Shown here: one piece after another, positions 8,583-17,481 of the stretch
Numbering within the stretch: the stretch's first letter is position 1
Layout of the letters: each line of letters starts with the position of its first letter
Assembly (NCBI RefSeq): GCF_039519235.1
Contig: NZ_CP154351.1
Location: 806,001 to 870,000, forward strand
Reading direction: 5' to 3'
Source: Micrococcus sp. 2A
GTDB taxonomy: Bacteria > Actinomycetota > Actinomycetes > Actinomycetales > Micrococcaceae
Length of the DNA: 64,000 nucleotides
Notes under the pieces: generated by a model
What the model was told of the DNA's origin: nothing
Database searches by the model: none
Seen by the model: only the letters and a program-made list of their open reading frames with translations
Position numbers and translations under genes: made by a program

Positions 8583-11537
8583 GTGGCAAAGGTCCGCGTC
8601 CATGAGCTCGCCAAAGAGCTCGGCATCACCTCCAAGGAGGCCTTGAGCACCCTCAAGGATCTCGGCGAGTTCGTCAGCTCCGCCTCCTCCACCATCGAGC
8701 CCCCGGTGGTCAAGAAGCTGCGCGGCGCCTACCCCGGCGCCGGCAAGGCCGGCGGCACGGGCGCCGCGAAGGCCGCCGCCCCTTCCGCCCCCGCGGCGGG
8801 TGCCCCGAGCACGTCCGCCCAGGGCGCGCCCACCCCGTCGCCGCGCGGCCCGAAGCCGGGCTCGGCCGCACCCAAGCCCGGGTCTGCGGCTCCCAAGCCG
8901 GGTCAGGCTGCCGCCCCCGCTGCGCCGGCGGCGCCCGAGCCGACGCCGGCCGCCGCGCCGCAGGCGCCCGCCCGCGCCGAGACCCCGGCTCCCGCCCCGA
9001 CGCAGGCTCCCGCGCCGACGCCCGAGCAGGCTCCGACGCCGGCTCCGGCCGCCCCGCAGGAGTCCCGACAGGGCACGCCGCAGGCCCCCGCCGCGTCGAC
9101 GCCCTCCGCGCCGACGTCGGCGGCCTCGACGCCCACCCCGGGCGCGGCCGCTCCCAAGCCGGGCGGTGCCAAGCCGGGCGCCCCGCGCCCCGGCAACAAC
9201 CCGTTCACCTCGAAGGCCGCCCCCGGCGGCGGCGCCCCGCGTCCGGGCGCCCGTCCCGGCGGTGCCGGTGCGCGCGGCGGTGCGCCGCGCCCGGGCAACA
9301 ACCCGTTCGCGCCCTCGCAGGGCATGCGCGCCGGCCGTGAGGACCGCGCGCCGCGTCCGGGCGGCCCCCGTCCGGCGGCGGGCGCGGCCGGTCCCCGTCC
9401 CGGCGGTCCGCGTCCCGCGGCCGGCGCCGCGGGCCCTCGCCCCGGTGCGGGCGGCGCCCGTCCGAACCCGGGCATGATGCCCAAGCAGATCACCCCTGCC
9501 CCCGCTCCGGGCCGCGGCGGCGGCCGTGGCCGTCCGGGCGCGGGCGCGCCCGGCGGCGGTCCGGCCCGTCCGGGTGGTCCCGGCGGCCGCGGCGGCCGTG
9601 GCAACGCTCAGGGTGCGTTCGGCCGCGGCGGCGGAGCGCGCAAGGGGCGCAAGTCCAAGCGCGCGAAGCGTCAGGAGTTCGAACAGCAGCACACCCGCGA
9701 GATCGGCGGCGTCAAGGTCCCCAAGGGCGACGGCACCACGATCCTGCGCCTGCGCCGCGGCGCCTCGCTCGCGGACTTCGCCGACAAGATCCGCGCGGAC
9801 ACCGCGGACCTCGTGAAGGTGCTCTTCACCCTGGGCGAGATGGCCTCGGCCAACCAGTCCCTGGACGAGGAGACCTTCCAGCTGCTCGGCGAGGAGCTGG
9901 GCTACCGCGTCCACATCGTCTCCCCGGAGGACGAGGACAAGGAGCTGCTCGAGGCGTTCGACATCGACCTCGACGCCGAGGAGGCCAACGAGGACGACGC
10001 CGACCTGGCGCCCCGCCCCGCGGTCGTCACCGTCATGGGCCACGTGGACCACGGCAAGACCCGCCTCCTGGACTCGATCCGCTCGGCGAACGTCACCGAG
10101 GGCGAGGCCGGCGGCATCACCCAGCACATCGGCGCGTACCAGGTGCCGGTGGAGCACGAGGGCGACGAGCGACGCCTGACCTTCATCGACACCCCCGGTC
10201 ACGAGGCCTTCACGGCCATGCGTGCCCGCGGTGCGAAGGTCACCGACATCGCCGTGCTCGTAGTCGCCGCCGACGACGGCGTCATGCCGCAGACCGTCGA
10301 GGCGCTCAACCACGCCCAGGCGGCCGACGTGCCGATCGTGGTCGCGGTCAACAAGATCGACAAGGAGGGCGCGTCGCCGGAGAAGATCCGCGGCCAGCTC
10401 ACCGAGTACGGCCTGGTGCCCGAGGAGTACGGCGGCGACACCATGTTCGTCGACGTCTCCGCGCGCAACAACGAGAACATCGACAAGCTGCTCGAGGCGG
10501 TCCTGCTCACCGCGGACGCCGCCCTCGAGCTCACGGCGAATCCCACCAAGGACGCGCGCGGCGTGGCCATCGAGGCGAACCTCGACAGGGGCCGCGGCGC
10601 CGTCGTCACCGTGCTGGTGCAGACCGGCACGCTGCGGGTCGGCGACACCGTGGTGGTGGGCTCCGCCCACGGCCGCGTCCGCGCGATGTTCGACGAGAAC
10701 GGCGACACCGTCTCGGAGGCGACCCCGTCGCGTCCGGTCCAGGTCCTGGGCCTGTCGTCCGTGCCCCGTGCCGGCGACACCTTCCTGGTCACCGAGGACG
10801 AGCGCACCGCTCGTCAGATCGCGGAGAAGCGCGAGGCCGCCGAGCGCAACGCCCAGCTGGCCAAGCGCCGCAAGCGCATCACGCTCGAGGACTTCGACCA
10901 GGCCGTGGCCGAGGGCAAGATCGACACCCTCAACCTCATCATCAAGGGCGACGCCGCCGGTCCGGTGGAGGCGCTCGAGGACTCGCTCCTCAAGGTCGAG
11001 GTGGGCGACGACGTGCAGCTGCGCGTCATCCACCGCGGCGTGGGCGCGATCACGCAGAACGACGTGAACCTGGCGACGGTGGACAACGCCATCATCATCG
11101 GCTTCAACGTCCGTCCTGCCGAGCGGGTGGCCGACCTGGCCGACCGCGAGGGCGTGGACATGCGGTTCTACTCCGTCATCTACGACGCGATCGACGACAT
11201 CGAGAACGCCCTCAAGGGCATGCTCAAGCCGGAGTACGAGGAGGTGCAGCTCGGCACCGCCGAGGTGCGCGAGGTCTTCCGCTCCTCCAAGTGGGGCAGC
11301 ATCGCGGGCACGCTCGTGCGCTCGGGCCTCATCCGCCGCAACGCCTCGGCGCGCCTCGTGCGCGACGGCATGGTGGTGGCGGACAACCTCAAGATCGAGT
11401 CGCTGCGCCGCTTCAAGGACGACGCCACCGAGGTCCGCGAGGGCTACGAGTGCGGCATCGGCCTGGGCAGCTTCAACGACATCAAGGAGGACGACGTGAT
11501 CGAGACCTTCGAGATGCAGGAGAAGCCCCGCGCGTGA
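8583..11537 (+). CDS. infB: Translation initiation factor IF-2
   Basis: IF-2 is the GTPase that places fMet-tRNA on the 30S subunit and promotes subunit joining. The 984 residues contain an IF2 N-terminal motif ([20 protein letters not shown]), a very long Pro/Ala/Gly linker (about 60-350) with repeated [13 protein letters not shown] and PGNNPF blocks, a second IF2_N domain (about 375-450), the G domain with GHVDHGKT at 486-493, DTPGH and NKID, then domains II-IV. The GTG is preceded by AGGAGA. The extended linker is typical of high-GC actinobacteria. Confidence 0.97.
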   Translation: MAKVRVHELAKELGITSKEALSTLKDLGEFVSSASSTIEPPVVKKLRGAYPGAGKAGGTGAAKAAAPSAPAAGAPSTSAQGAPTPSPRGPKPGSAAPKPGSAAPKPGQAAAPAAPAAPEPTPAAAPQAPARAETPAPAPTQAPAPTPEQAPTPAPAAPQESRQGTPQAPAASTPSAPTSAASTPTPGAAAPKPGGAKPGAPRPGNNPFTSKAAPGGGAPRPGARPGGAGARGGAPRPGNNPFAPSQGMRAGREDRAPRPGGPRPAAGAAGPRPGGPRPAAGAAGPRPGAGGARPNPGMMPKQITPAPAPGRGGGRGRPGAGAPGGGPARPGGPGGRGGRGNAQGAFGRGGGARKGRKSKRAKRQEFEQQHTREIGGVKVPKGDGTTILRLRRGASLADFADKIRADTADLVKVLFTLGEMASANQSLDEETFQLLGEELGYRVHIVSPEDEDKELLEAFDIDLDAEEANEDDADLAPRPAVVTVMGHVDHGKTRLLDSIRSANVTEGEAGGITQHIGAYQVPVEHEGDERRLTFIDTPGHEAFTAMRARGAKVTDIAVLVVAADDGVMPQTVEALNHAQAADVPIVVAVNKIDKEGASPEKIRGQLTEYGLVPEEYGGDTMFVDVSARNNENIDKLLEAVLLTADAALELTANPTKDARGVAIEANLDRGRGAVVTVLVQTGTLRVGDTVVVGSAHGRVRAMFDENGDTVSEATPSRPVQVLGLSSVPRAGDTFLVTEDERTARQIAEKREAAERNAQLAKRRKRITLEDFDQAVAEGKIDTLNLIIKGDAAGPVEALEDSLLKVEVGDDVQLRVIHRGVGAITQNDVNLATVDNAIIIGFNVRPAERVADLADREGVDMRFYSVIYDAIDDIENALKGMLKPEYEEVQLGTAEVREVFRSSKWGSIAGTLVRSGLIRRNASARLVRDGMVVADNLKIESLRRFKDDATEVREGYECGIGLGSFNDIKEDDVIETFEMQEKPRA

Positions 11538-11542
11538 TCGAG

Positions 11543-11604
11543 GGGGCGTCGGGGCCCGTGAGGGACCCCGGCGCCCCACCGTGCCGGCCGCGACCGCGGC
11601 CGGC
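11543..11604 (+). terminator. Two consecutive hairpins between infB and rbfA
   Basis: The first (11543-11577) pairs GGGGCG and CGGGG with CCCCG and CGCCCC; the second (11583-11604) pairs GCCGGCCGC with GCGGCCGGC around a short loop. They occupy almost the whole intergenic space. Without a U tract they may attenuate transcription or protect the infB 3' end rather than fully terminate. Confidence 0.5.
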
Positions 11605-11626
11605 TGACCCGGAAGGAAGTGCAGCC

Positions 11627-12076
11627 ATGGCCGATCCGGCCCGTGCTGGCCGACTGGCCCAGCGCATCAAGGTCCTCGTGGCGGAGGCGCTGCGCCGCGC
11701 CGTGAAGGACGACCGCGTCGAGCCCGTCACCGTGACGGAGGTTCGCGTGACCAACGACCTCCAGCACGCCACCGTCTACTACACCGTGCTCGGCGACGAC
11801 GCGGCCGTCGACGCCGCCCACGCGGCCATCCAGGAGAACCGCGGCGTGCTGCGCCGCGAGGTGGGACGTGGCCTCACCATCCGCCTGGTGCCGACGCTCG
11901 AGTTCGTCGCGGACACCGTCCCGGAGGCGGCCGCGCACCTGGAGGACGTCCTCCGCGCCGCCAAGGAGCGGGACGCCGAGCTGGCGAAGGCCCGCGAGGG
12001 CGCGCAGTACGCCGGCGACGCGGACCCGTACCGCACCGCCGAGGACGACGCCGACGACGACGAGCAGCGGGCCTGA
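11627..12076 (+). CDS. rbfA: Ribosome-binding factor A (RbfA)
   Basis: RbfA is a KH-like 30S assembly factor needed for 16S rRNA 5' end maturation and cold growth. The 149-residue protein shows the family pattern: RLAQRIKVLVAEALRR, then DPRV-like VEPVTVTEVRVTNDLQHATVYYTVLG, then LRREVGRGLTIRLVPTLEFVAD. A charged tail (about 115-149) ends in an acidic run. The ATG is preceded by GGAAGGAAG; the longer upstream in-frame sequence runs through the hairpins and is not coding. The order infB-rbfA-truB-ribF is conserved. Confidence 0.95.
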   Translation: MADPARAGRLAQRIKVLVAEALRRAVKDDRVEPVTVTEVRVTNDLQHATVYYTVLGDDAAVDAAHAAIQENRGVLRREVGRGLTIRLVPTLEFVADTVPEAAAHLEDVLRAAKERDAELAKAREGAQYAGDADPYRTAEDDADDDEQRA

Positions 12077-12088
12077 GGCGACGCCGAC

Positions 12089-13099
12089 GTGAACGCGCGC
12101 ACCGCCGCAGGACACACCCCTGCGGGACAGACCCCCGACGCCCCGGGAACGGCGGCGTCGGGGGTCGTCCTCGTGGACAAGCCGCAGGGCTGGACCTCGC
12201 ACGACGTCGTCGGGCGGGTCCGTCGGCTCGCCGGCACCCGCAAGGTGGGCCACGCCGGCACGCTCGACCCCATGGCGACGGGCCTGCTGGTGGTGGGCCT
12301 GAACAAGGCCACCCGGCTGCTCACCGCCATCACGGGCACGGACAAGACGTACACGGCGACCATCCGCCTCGGGCAGTCGACCGTCACGGACGACGCCGAG
12401 GGCGAGGTCGTGGCCACCCGCCTGGCGAACGCCGTCACCCCCGACCGCGTGGCGGAGCACGTCGCCGCCCTCACGGGCCGCATCCAGCAGGTCCCGTCGT
12501 CGGTCTCGGCGATCAAGGTGGCCGGGAAGCGCTCCTACGACCGCGTGCGCGCGGGCGAGGACGTGGAGCTGGCCTCCCGCGAGGTCACCGTGCACTCCTT
12601 CGAGGTCACGGACCAACGCCGGCTCGACGGCGGCCGGCTCGTGGACCTGGACGTCACCGTGCGCTGCTCCTCGGGCACCTACATCCGCGCGTTGGCGCGC
12701 GACCTGGGGGAGGCCCTCGCCACGGGCGGCCACCTCACGGCGCTGCGCCGCACGCACGTGGGCCCGTTCCACGTGGCCGACGCCGTGACCCTCGACCAGC
12801 TCGCCGAGCGGTTCTCCATGACGGAGCTCTCCGCGGCCGCCGCCGTCCTCTTCCCGGTGCGCGAGCTCACGGAGCACGAGGCGCGGGAGCTCTCCTTCGG
12901 GCGGGCGATCGACCCCTCGGGCGAGCTCTCCGGCACGCCCGGCGCGCCGACTCCGCCCTCCTCCGGCGGCGAGGCCGCCCTCGTGGCCGGACGGGCCCCC
13001 GCCGGCGCCGTCGTCGCGCTTCTGCAGGACGGCCGCCGCGCGGGCCGTGACGTGGCCCGGCCCCACCTGGTCTTCGAACCGGCGGGAGGCGACGCGTGA
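12089..13099 (+). CDS. truB: tRNA pseudouridine(55) synthase TruB
   Basis: TruB makes pseudouridine 55 in the T-loop of tRNAs. The catalytic aspartate is Asp60 in GHAGTLDPMATG, followed by the expected SSGTYIRALARDLGEAL segment (a TruB/Cbf5 motif). The N-terminal 25 residues are a Pro/Thr-rich extension before the conserved GVVLVDKPQGWTSHDVV. The C-terminal part has a low-complexity insertion (about 270-300) before a PUA-like end. The GTG start is 12 bases after rbfA. Its stop overlaps the start of the next gene (GTGA). Confidence 0.95.
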   Translation: MNARTAAGHTPAGQTPDAPGTAASGVVLVDKPQGWTSHDVVGRVRRLAGTRKVGHAGTLDPMATGLLVVGLNKATRLLTAITGTDKTYTATIRLGQSTVTDDAEGEVVATRLANAVTPDRVAEHVAALTGRIQQVPSSVSAIKVAGKRSYDRVRAGEDVELASREVTVHSFEVTDQRRLDGGRLVDLDVTVRCSSGTYIRALARDLGEALATGGHLTALRRTHVGPFHVADAVTLDQLAERFSMTELSAAAAVLFPVRELTEHEARELSFGRAIDPSGELSGTPGAPTPPSSGGEAALVAGRAPAGAVVALLQDGRRAGRDVARPHLVFEPAGGDA

Positions 13100-13464
13100 T
13101 CCTCGACGGATGGTTCTGGGCGGGCACCGTGATCGGCGTCCTGTCCTTCCTGACCTGCGTGGTGATGACGGCCGTGCGACGCCACCCCGCCGACTCCTCG
13201 ATCCTCTCCGTGGCCGCGGTCGAGCTCTTCCTGCTCGTGTACGCGGGGGCCGCGGCGTTCCGCCAGCTCGGCGGGCAACCGCTGAACGGGCCCGGCTGGG
13301 AGTTCTGGGGCTACGTGCTCACGGCGCTCATCGTGCCGGTGGTCGCGGTGGGCTGGGCGGCCTCGGACAAGACGCGCTGGTCCAACCTCGTGCTGGCCGT
13401 CGTCGGGCCGACCATCGTGGTCATGCTGCACCGCATGCAAGTCATCTGGTTCGGACAGTGGTGA
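13096..13464 (+). CDS. Small four-helix membrane protein of unknown function
   Basis: A 122-residue protein with four predicted membrane helices (about 5-27, 38-58, 71-92, 97-113) and few charged residues. The GTG overlaps the truB stop by four bases, so it is translated by coupling. I recognise no motif. In related actinobacteria one or two small integral membrane proteins occupy the truB-ribF interval, and this one and its neighbour fit that pattern. Confidence 0.75.
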   Translation: MILDGWFWAGTVIGVLSFLTCVVMTAVRRHPADSSILSVAAVELFLLVYAGAAAFRQLGGQPLNGPGWEFWGYVLTALIVPVVAVGWAASDKTRWSNLVLAVVGPTIVVMLHRMQVIWFGQW

Positions 13465-13472
13465 GAGGACCC

Positions 13473-13913
13473 ATGGAGACGACGCCCGCCCGCAGCACCC
13501 GCGCCCCCCGCAACCAGGGGTTCGGCCGGATCATCGTGATGGTCTACGCCGTGTTCGCGCTCTCGGCCTTCGCGCGCAGCCTCTTCCAGCTGCTGACCCA
13601 GTTCAGCGTGGCGCCGCTGGCGTACCTGCTCTCGGCGTTCGCGGCCCTCGTGTACATCGTGGCCACCCTCTCGCTCGCCCGCACGGGTGCGCGGACGTGG
13701 CGCGTCGCGGTGGCGGCCGTGGGCGTGGAGCTCGTGGGCGTCGTGGGCGTGGGCCTGCTGACCCTCCTGGACCCCCAGCTGTTCGCGGACGAGACCGTGT
13801 GGTCGCGCTTCGGCGCGGGCTACGGCTACATCCCGCTCGTGCTGCCGATCGTGGGCCTGGCCTGGCTGCTCGCGCACCGCCCCTCCCACGCCGACGAAGC
13901 CGGGGTGCGCTGA
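13473..13913 (+). CDS. Small membrane protein of unknown function
   Basis: A 146-residue protein with an N-terminal basic segment (TRAPRNQGFGRIIVMVY), four predicted membrane helices (about 20-41, 45-67, 78-98, 121-138) and a short polar tail. The ATG is eight bases after the previous stop, with GAGAGGA as ribosome binding site; the upstream in-frame sequence overlaps two other genes and is a shadow. The ribF ATG directly follows its stop. Confidence 0.75.
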   Translation: METTPARSTRAPRNQGFGRIIVMVYAVFALSAFARSLFQLLTQFSVAPLAYLLSAFAALVYIVATLSLARTGARTWRVAVAAVGVELVGVVGVGLLTLLDPQLFADETVWSRFGAGYGYIPLVLPIVGLAWLLAHRPSHADEAGVR

Positions 13914-14891
13914 ATGCTGATCTGGAACAGCCTCGCGGAGGTCCCCGCGGACCTGCGGCGGACCGTGGTCACGCTCGGCAACTTCGACGGCGTGCACCGC
14001 GGCCACCGGCAGGTGCTGCGCCGCGTCGTCGAGCTGGCCCGCGAGCAGGACGCCCTCGCCGTGGCCGTGACGTTCACGCCGCACCCGCGCGCCGTGCACC
14101 GCCCCGAGGTCCCGCACGAGGACATCGTGAGCACCGAGCAGCGGCTGCTCCTCCTCGAGGAGGCCGGGATCGACGCCGTCCTGCTGCAGCGCTACAGCCT
14201 TGAGTTCGCCCGGCAGGGCCCCGAGGAATTCGTGCGGGGCATGTTCGTGGACGGGCTCCGCGCGTGCGCCGTCGTCGTGGGCCACGACGTGCGCTTCGGC
14301 CAGGACAACGCCGGCGACTTCGCCGCGATGGTGGCCCTGGGGGAGCGGCACGGCTTCGAGGTGGAGGCGGTGGACGAGTTCCCGGCCCTCGAGGGCGCGA
14401 CGCCCGAGCGCCGCTGCTCCTCCACGTGGATCCGCGAGGCCCTCGCCGCGGGCGACGTCGCCCAGGCGGCCGCCGTCCTGGGCCGGAACCACGTGCTCGC
14501 CGGCGAGGTCGTCCACGGCTTCGCCCGCGGCCGCGAGCTCGGCTTCCCCACGGCCAACCTCGCGGCGGACGTGGCCGGCATGGTCCCGGCCGACGGCGTG
14601 TACGCGGGCTGGCTGCACGACGCCGACGGCGCGGCCCACCCCGCCGCGATCTCGATCGGCTCCAACCCCACCTTCGAGGGCGTCTCGCGCGTGGTCGAGG
14701 CCCACGTGATCGACCGCCCCGAGGAGCGCGTCGAGGACTTCGACCTCTACGGTCAGCACGTCGACGTCGAGTTCGTCGAGCGGCTGCGCGGCATGGTCGC
14801 CTACGAGGGCGTCGAGAAGCTTGTTGCCCAGATGCGCGACGACGTCGACCGGGCGCGCGCCATCCTCGGCGCGGCGCCGCGCCCGTCCTGA
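13914..14891 (+). CDS. ribF: Bifunctional riboflavin kinase / FAD synthetase
   Basis: RibF phosphorylates riboflavin to FMN and adenylates FMN to FAD. The 325-residue protein has the nucleotidyltransferase half with VVTLGNFDGVHRGHRQVL (HxGH-like) and the later CSSTWIREALAAGDV segment, then the flavokinase half with VVHGFARGRELGFPTANLAAD and VSIGSNPTFEG-like ISIGSNPTFEG. All expected motifs are intact. The ATG immediately follows the preceding TGA, and the truB-ribF linkage is conserved. Confidence 0.96.
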   Translation: MLIWNSLAEVPADLRRTVVTLGNFDGVHRGHRQVLRRVVELAREQDALAVAVTFTPHPRAVHRPEVPHEDIVSTEQRLLLLEEAGIDAVLLQRYSLEFARQGPEEFVRGMFVDGLRACAVVVGHDVRFGQDNAGDFAAMVALGERHGFEVEAVDEFPALEGATPERRCSSTWIREALAAGDVAQAAAVLGRNHVLAGEVVHGFARGRELGFPTANLAADVAGMVPADGVYAGWLHDADGAAHPAAISIGSNPTFEGVSRVVEAHVIDRPEERVEDFDLYGQHVDVEFVERLRGMVAYEGVEKLVAQMRDDVDRARAILGAAPRPS

Positions 14892-14899
14892 ACGCCGCC

Positions 14900-15790
14900 G
14901 TGAGCGTCCCCGAGCAGCCCGATCCGAGCCTGCCCGGCCGGCCCGTCCCGAGCCTGCCCGGCCGCCCCGCGCGGCCGCGCACGGACGCACCCAACCCCTT
15001 CGGCCTCGGCGGCGCGGCGGCGGGGGAGCACTACGACGCCGTCCGGCCCTCCTATCCGGAGGCGTGCGTGGACTGGGTGCTCACGGATCCGGCCGCGTCG
15101 GAGCCGAGCGCCGCGGGGCGCGGTCTCGACGTCGTGGAGCTCGGCGCCGGAACGGGCCTGTTCACGCGGCAGCTGGCGGCGCGACCGACCTCACGGGTCC
15201 GCGGCGTCGTGGCCACGGAGCCGTCGGAGGCCATGCGGGCCGTGCTCGAGCGCGACGTCGCCGCACTCGACCCCGCCCTGCCCGACCGCGTCCGCGCCCT
15301 GCCCGGCACGGCCGAGGCGACCGGCCTGCCGGAGGCGAGCGCCGACGTCGTGGTGGCGGCCCAGGCATGGCACTGGACGGACGTGCCCGTTGCGAGCGCC
15401 GAGGCCGCGCGGGTGCTGCGCCCGGGCGGGCGGCTCGCGGCGGTGTGGAACCAGCTGGACACCTCCGTGCCGTGGGTGCACCGGCTCACCCGGATCATGC
15501 GCGCCGGCGACGTCCACGCCGCCAAGCCGGAGCAGCGCCGGTTCGCGGCCCCGTTCGGAGCGGAGGAGCACGCGCGGTGGACGTGGACCGTGGAGCAGCC
15601 CGTGCCGCAGCTGCACGGGCTCATGGCATCGCGTGCGTCCTGGCTGCGCGCCTCCGAGGCCACCCGGGCCAGGATGGCGGCGAACCTGGACTGGTACCTC
15701 CTCGAGCACCTCGGCCACGCGCCGGCCGCCGTGATCGCGCTGCCCTACGTCACGGTGGCGTGGCGGGCCACGGCCCCTCGGCGCCGCTGA
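14900..15790 (+). CDS. Class I SAM-dependent methyltransferase
   Basis: The 296-residue protein has motif I in VVELGAGTGLFTRQLAA, an acidic motif II region (VVATEPSEAM), ADVVVAAQAWHWTDV (the WHW motif common in small-molecule methyltransferases of the UbiE/Methyltransf_11 type) and AARVLRPGGRLAAVWNQ. Substrate unknown. The GTG at 14900, nine bases after ribF, is chosen because upstream in-frame sequence overlaps ribF. The first 30 residues contain a direct repeat giving PSLPGRP twice, probably an unstructured tail. A start nearer residue 30 cannot be excluded. Confidence 0.8.
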   Translation: MSVPEQPDPSLPGRPVPSLPGRPARPRTDAPNPFGLGGAAAGEHYDAVRPSYPEACVDWVLTDPAASEPSAAGRGLDVVELGAGTGLFTRQLAARPTSRVRGVVATEPSEAMRAVLERDVAALDPALPDRVRALPGTAEATGLPEASADVVVAAQAWHWTDVPVASAEAARVLRPGGRLAAVWNQLDTSVPWVHRLTRIMRAGDVHAAKPEQRRFAAPFGAEEHARWTWTVEQPVPQLHGLMASRASWLRASEATRARMAANLDWYLLEHLGHAPAAVIALPYVTVAWRATAPRRR

Positions 15791-16789
15791 TCAGGGGCGC
15801 GCGCCGACGCTGACCGGCACGGCGCGGGCGACGCCCGCCCGCTTCGCCTGCCACAGCAGCAGGGCGGTCGCGAGCGAGATCACGACGACGGACACCAGGG
15901 TCGCCAGGGGTGAGCCCGTGGCCTCCGCGTCCACGTAGCTCTCGTCCACGGTCCCCGCGAGGGTGCCGGCGGCGAGGATGACGACGTTGTTCACCACGTG
16001 CAGGGCCACGGCCGCCTCGAGCCCGCCCGTGCGCCAGGTCAGGACCACCGCGGCGACCGCGAACACGGCCAGGTCCAGCAGGATCCACGGGTCGAGGGAG
16101 CCGTGGGCCAGGGCGAACGTCCCGGCCGAGACGAGCGCGGTGAGCACCACGGCCGGCACGGGGCGGCGGAACCACGAGCCGATGGCCAGGAGCAGCCAGC
16201 CGCGGAACAGGTATTCCTCGCCGGCGGCCTGGAGGGGGGTCAGCACGAACGTCATGGCCAGGAGCCAGGCCCAGTCCGCGGAGCGCGGGGCGGTGGGGGT
16301 GCCGTCGAGGGCCCAGGTGCCGAGCACGTAGACGAGGAAGAGCGGCAGCAGCACGAGGTGCGCGCGCAGCAGCCAGTGCCAGCGCACGCGGCCCTCGACC
16401 GAGTGGACGAACCGGGCGGCCACGGGGTGGCAGACGGCCACGGCGAGCAGGGCGACGCCGATCAGCGCGATGAGCGGCAGGTTGTTCAGGAGCGTCAGCG
16501 GCGCGGAGTTCGAGAAGGCGGCCTCCTCCACCGCGGCGACGTCCTCCGGGTCGGAGGAGAGGAGCGCGTCCCATCCGACCTCGGAGAGGATCGCGGCCGA
16601 CATGGCCGGCAGCAGCGCCGCGATCAGGGCCAGCAGCGATCCGAGCACGAGGAGCAGCGAGAGCAGCGGCTGCCACCACCGGCTGCGCGGGGTCCGCAGC
16701 AGCTGGGGGTACTCGTGGCCGATGAGGGGCAGGTCGAGCGGGCGGAGGGGAGGGCCGAGCGGGCCGAGCGGCGGGGGAGCGGAGGTCAC
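15791..16789 (-). CDS. CPBP family intramembrane metalloprotease
   Basis: The 332-residue membrane protein carries the CPBP (Abi/CAAX protease-like) signatures: EEYLFRG at 191-197 (motif EExxxR), a later FALAHG (FxxxH), and VALHVVNN (HxxxN), with about eight helices. Members include type II CAAX proteases and bacteriocin self-immunity proteins; the substrate here is unknown. The start is placed at GTG 16789 because a TACGGT hexamer ends six bases before it, a leaderless arrangement; the longer frame to 16861 would run over the rpsO promoter on the other strand. Confidence 0.85.
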   Translation of the reverse strand: MTSAPPPLGPLGPPLRPLDLPLIGHEYPQLLRTPRSRWWQPLLSLLLVLGSLLALIAALLPAMSAAILSEVGWDALLSSDPEDVAAVEEAAFSNSAPLTLLNNLPLIALIGVALLAVAVCHPVAARFVHSVEGRVRWHWLLRAHLVLLPLFLVYVLGTWALDGTPTAPRSADWAWLLAMTFVLTPLQAAGEEYLFRGWLLLAIGSWFRRPVPAVVLTALVSAGTFALAHGSLDPWILLDLAVFAVAAVVLTWRTGGLEAAVALHVVNNVVILAAGTLAGTVDESYVDAEATGSPLATLVSVVVISLATALLLWQAKRAGVARAVPVSVGARP

Positions 16790-16795
16790 GGCACC

Positions 16796-16801
16796 ACCGT
16801 A
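16796..16801 (-). promoter_or_regulatory. -10 hexamer of a leaderless promoter (CPBP protease)
   Basis: On the minus strand TACGGT is followed after six bases (GGTGCC) by the GTG at 16789. This spacing matches the other leaderless starts in the window. Confidence 0.6.
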
Positions 16802-16848
16802 GGGGCGGCGCGCCGTCGGGCGCCTCCGCCGTCGGGATGATCCTGCGG

Positions 16849-16854
16849 TAGACT
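16849..16854 (+). promoter_or_regulatory. -10 hexamer of the rpsO promoter
   Basis: TAGACT predicts a start site near 16861 and an rpsO leader of about 95 bases, long enough for the autoregulatory structure known for S15 mRNAs, though I could not assign a pseudoknot by eye. Confidence 0.6.
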
Positions 16855-16956
16855 CGACCATCGGCCTCCCTGCAGTCCGCGGTGGAGAGGCCCCGCGCCG
16901 TGCCCTCGGGCTCGCGCGGCTCCCCGTTCGCGGTACCGAAGAGAAGGAGGCCTGAC

Positions 16957-17226
16957 ATGGCCCTGGATCCCGCTGTCAAGCAGCAGATCATCAAGGAGTA
17001 CGCCACTCACGAGGGCGACACCGGCTCCCCGGAGGTCCAGATCGCGGTGCTCTCGCGCCGCATCAAGGACCTGACCGAGCACCTCAAGGAGCACAAGCAC
17101 GACCACCACACCCGCCGTGGCCTCATGGGCCTCGTGGGCCGTCGTCGTCGCATGCTCGGCTACCTGCAGAAGGTCGACATCGAGCGCTACCGCGCACTGA
17201 TCGAGCGCCTCGGCCTCCGCAAGTGA
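16957..17226 (+). CDS. rpsO: 30S ribosomal protein S15
   Basis: S15 binds the central domain of 16S rRNA. The 89-residue protein is the standard length and has the expected landmarks: [45 protein letters not shown], and the basic C-terminal [21 protein letters not shown] is seven bases before ATG 16957. The rpsO-pnp order is nearly universal in bacteria. Micrococcal S15 usually regulates its own synthesis through its leader; whether it does so here is inference. Confidence 0.98.
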   Translation: MALDPAVKQQIIKEYATHEGDTGSPEVQIAVLSRRIKDLTEHLKEHKHDHHTRRGLMGLVGRRRRMLGYLQKVDIERYRALIERLGLRK

Positions 17227-17284
17227 CCCGCCGCTGAGGGCGGCATCGGCCCGTGGGACCTCCCGCGGACACCGGTGCCGCCCT

Positions 17285-17290
17285 TAGTGT
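17285..17290 (+). promoter_or_regulatory. -10 hexamer between rpsO and pnp
   Basis: TAGTGT is followed after exactly seven bases (AGGAACC) by GTG 17298, which opens a 56-codon frame. It is therefore read as a leaderless promoter for that frame and for pnp. Confidence 0.5.
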
Positions 17291-17297
17291 AGGAACC

Positions 17298-17468
17298 GTG
17301 CGCCGCCAACCGGGCGGTCCGCACCAGCAAGAGAACCACCCAGACGGACCCGCACCCATCCTTCGCGGTCCTCGACAGTGGCTCCCGGACGCCCGCCTCG
17401 CAGCGGGCAGGCCGAGGGCCTCGATCGAAGACCAGGACGATGGCACCGACGCGGGCTCGTCGTCCTGA
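17298..17468 (+). CDS. Candidate leaderless upstream ORF of pnp (56 codons)
   Basis: The frame opens with GTG seven bases after TAGTGT and closes with a TGA at 17466-17468, inside the run that begins the pnp Shine-Dalgarno (AAAGGAGG). The stop is 13 bases before the pnp ATG, an ideal distance for coupling. The peptide is hydrophilic ([17 protein letters not shown] start, acidic Ser-rich end) and resembles no family I know. It may be a real small protein, a regulatory uORF for pnp, or a fortuitous frame in GC-rich leader. Confidence 0.4.
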   Translation: MRRQPGGPHQQENHPDGPAPILRGPRQWLPDARLAAGRPRASIEDQDDGTDAGSSS

Positions 17469-17481
17469 AAGGAGGGACCCC

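Noticed and set aside
8770..9640. Pro/Ala/Gly repeats in infB as a separate repetitive gene or collagen-like protein
   Set aside because: They are in frame with IF-2 and match the known low-complexity linker of actinobacterial IF-2.
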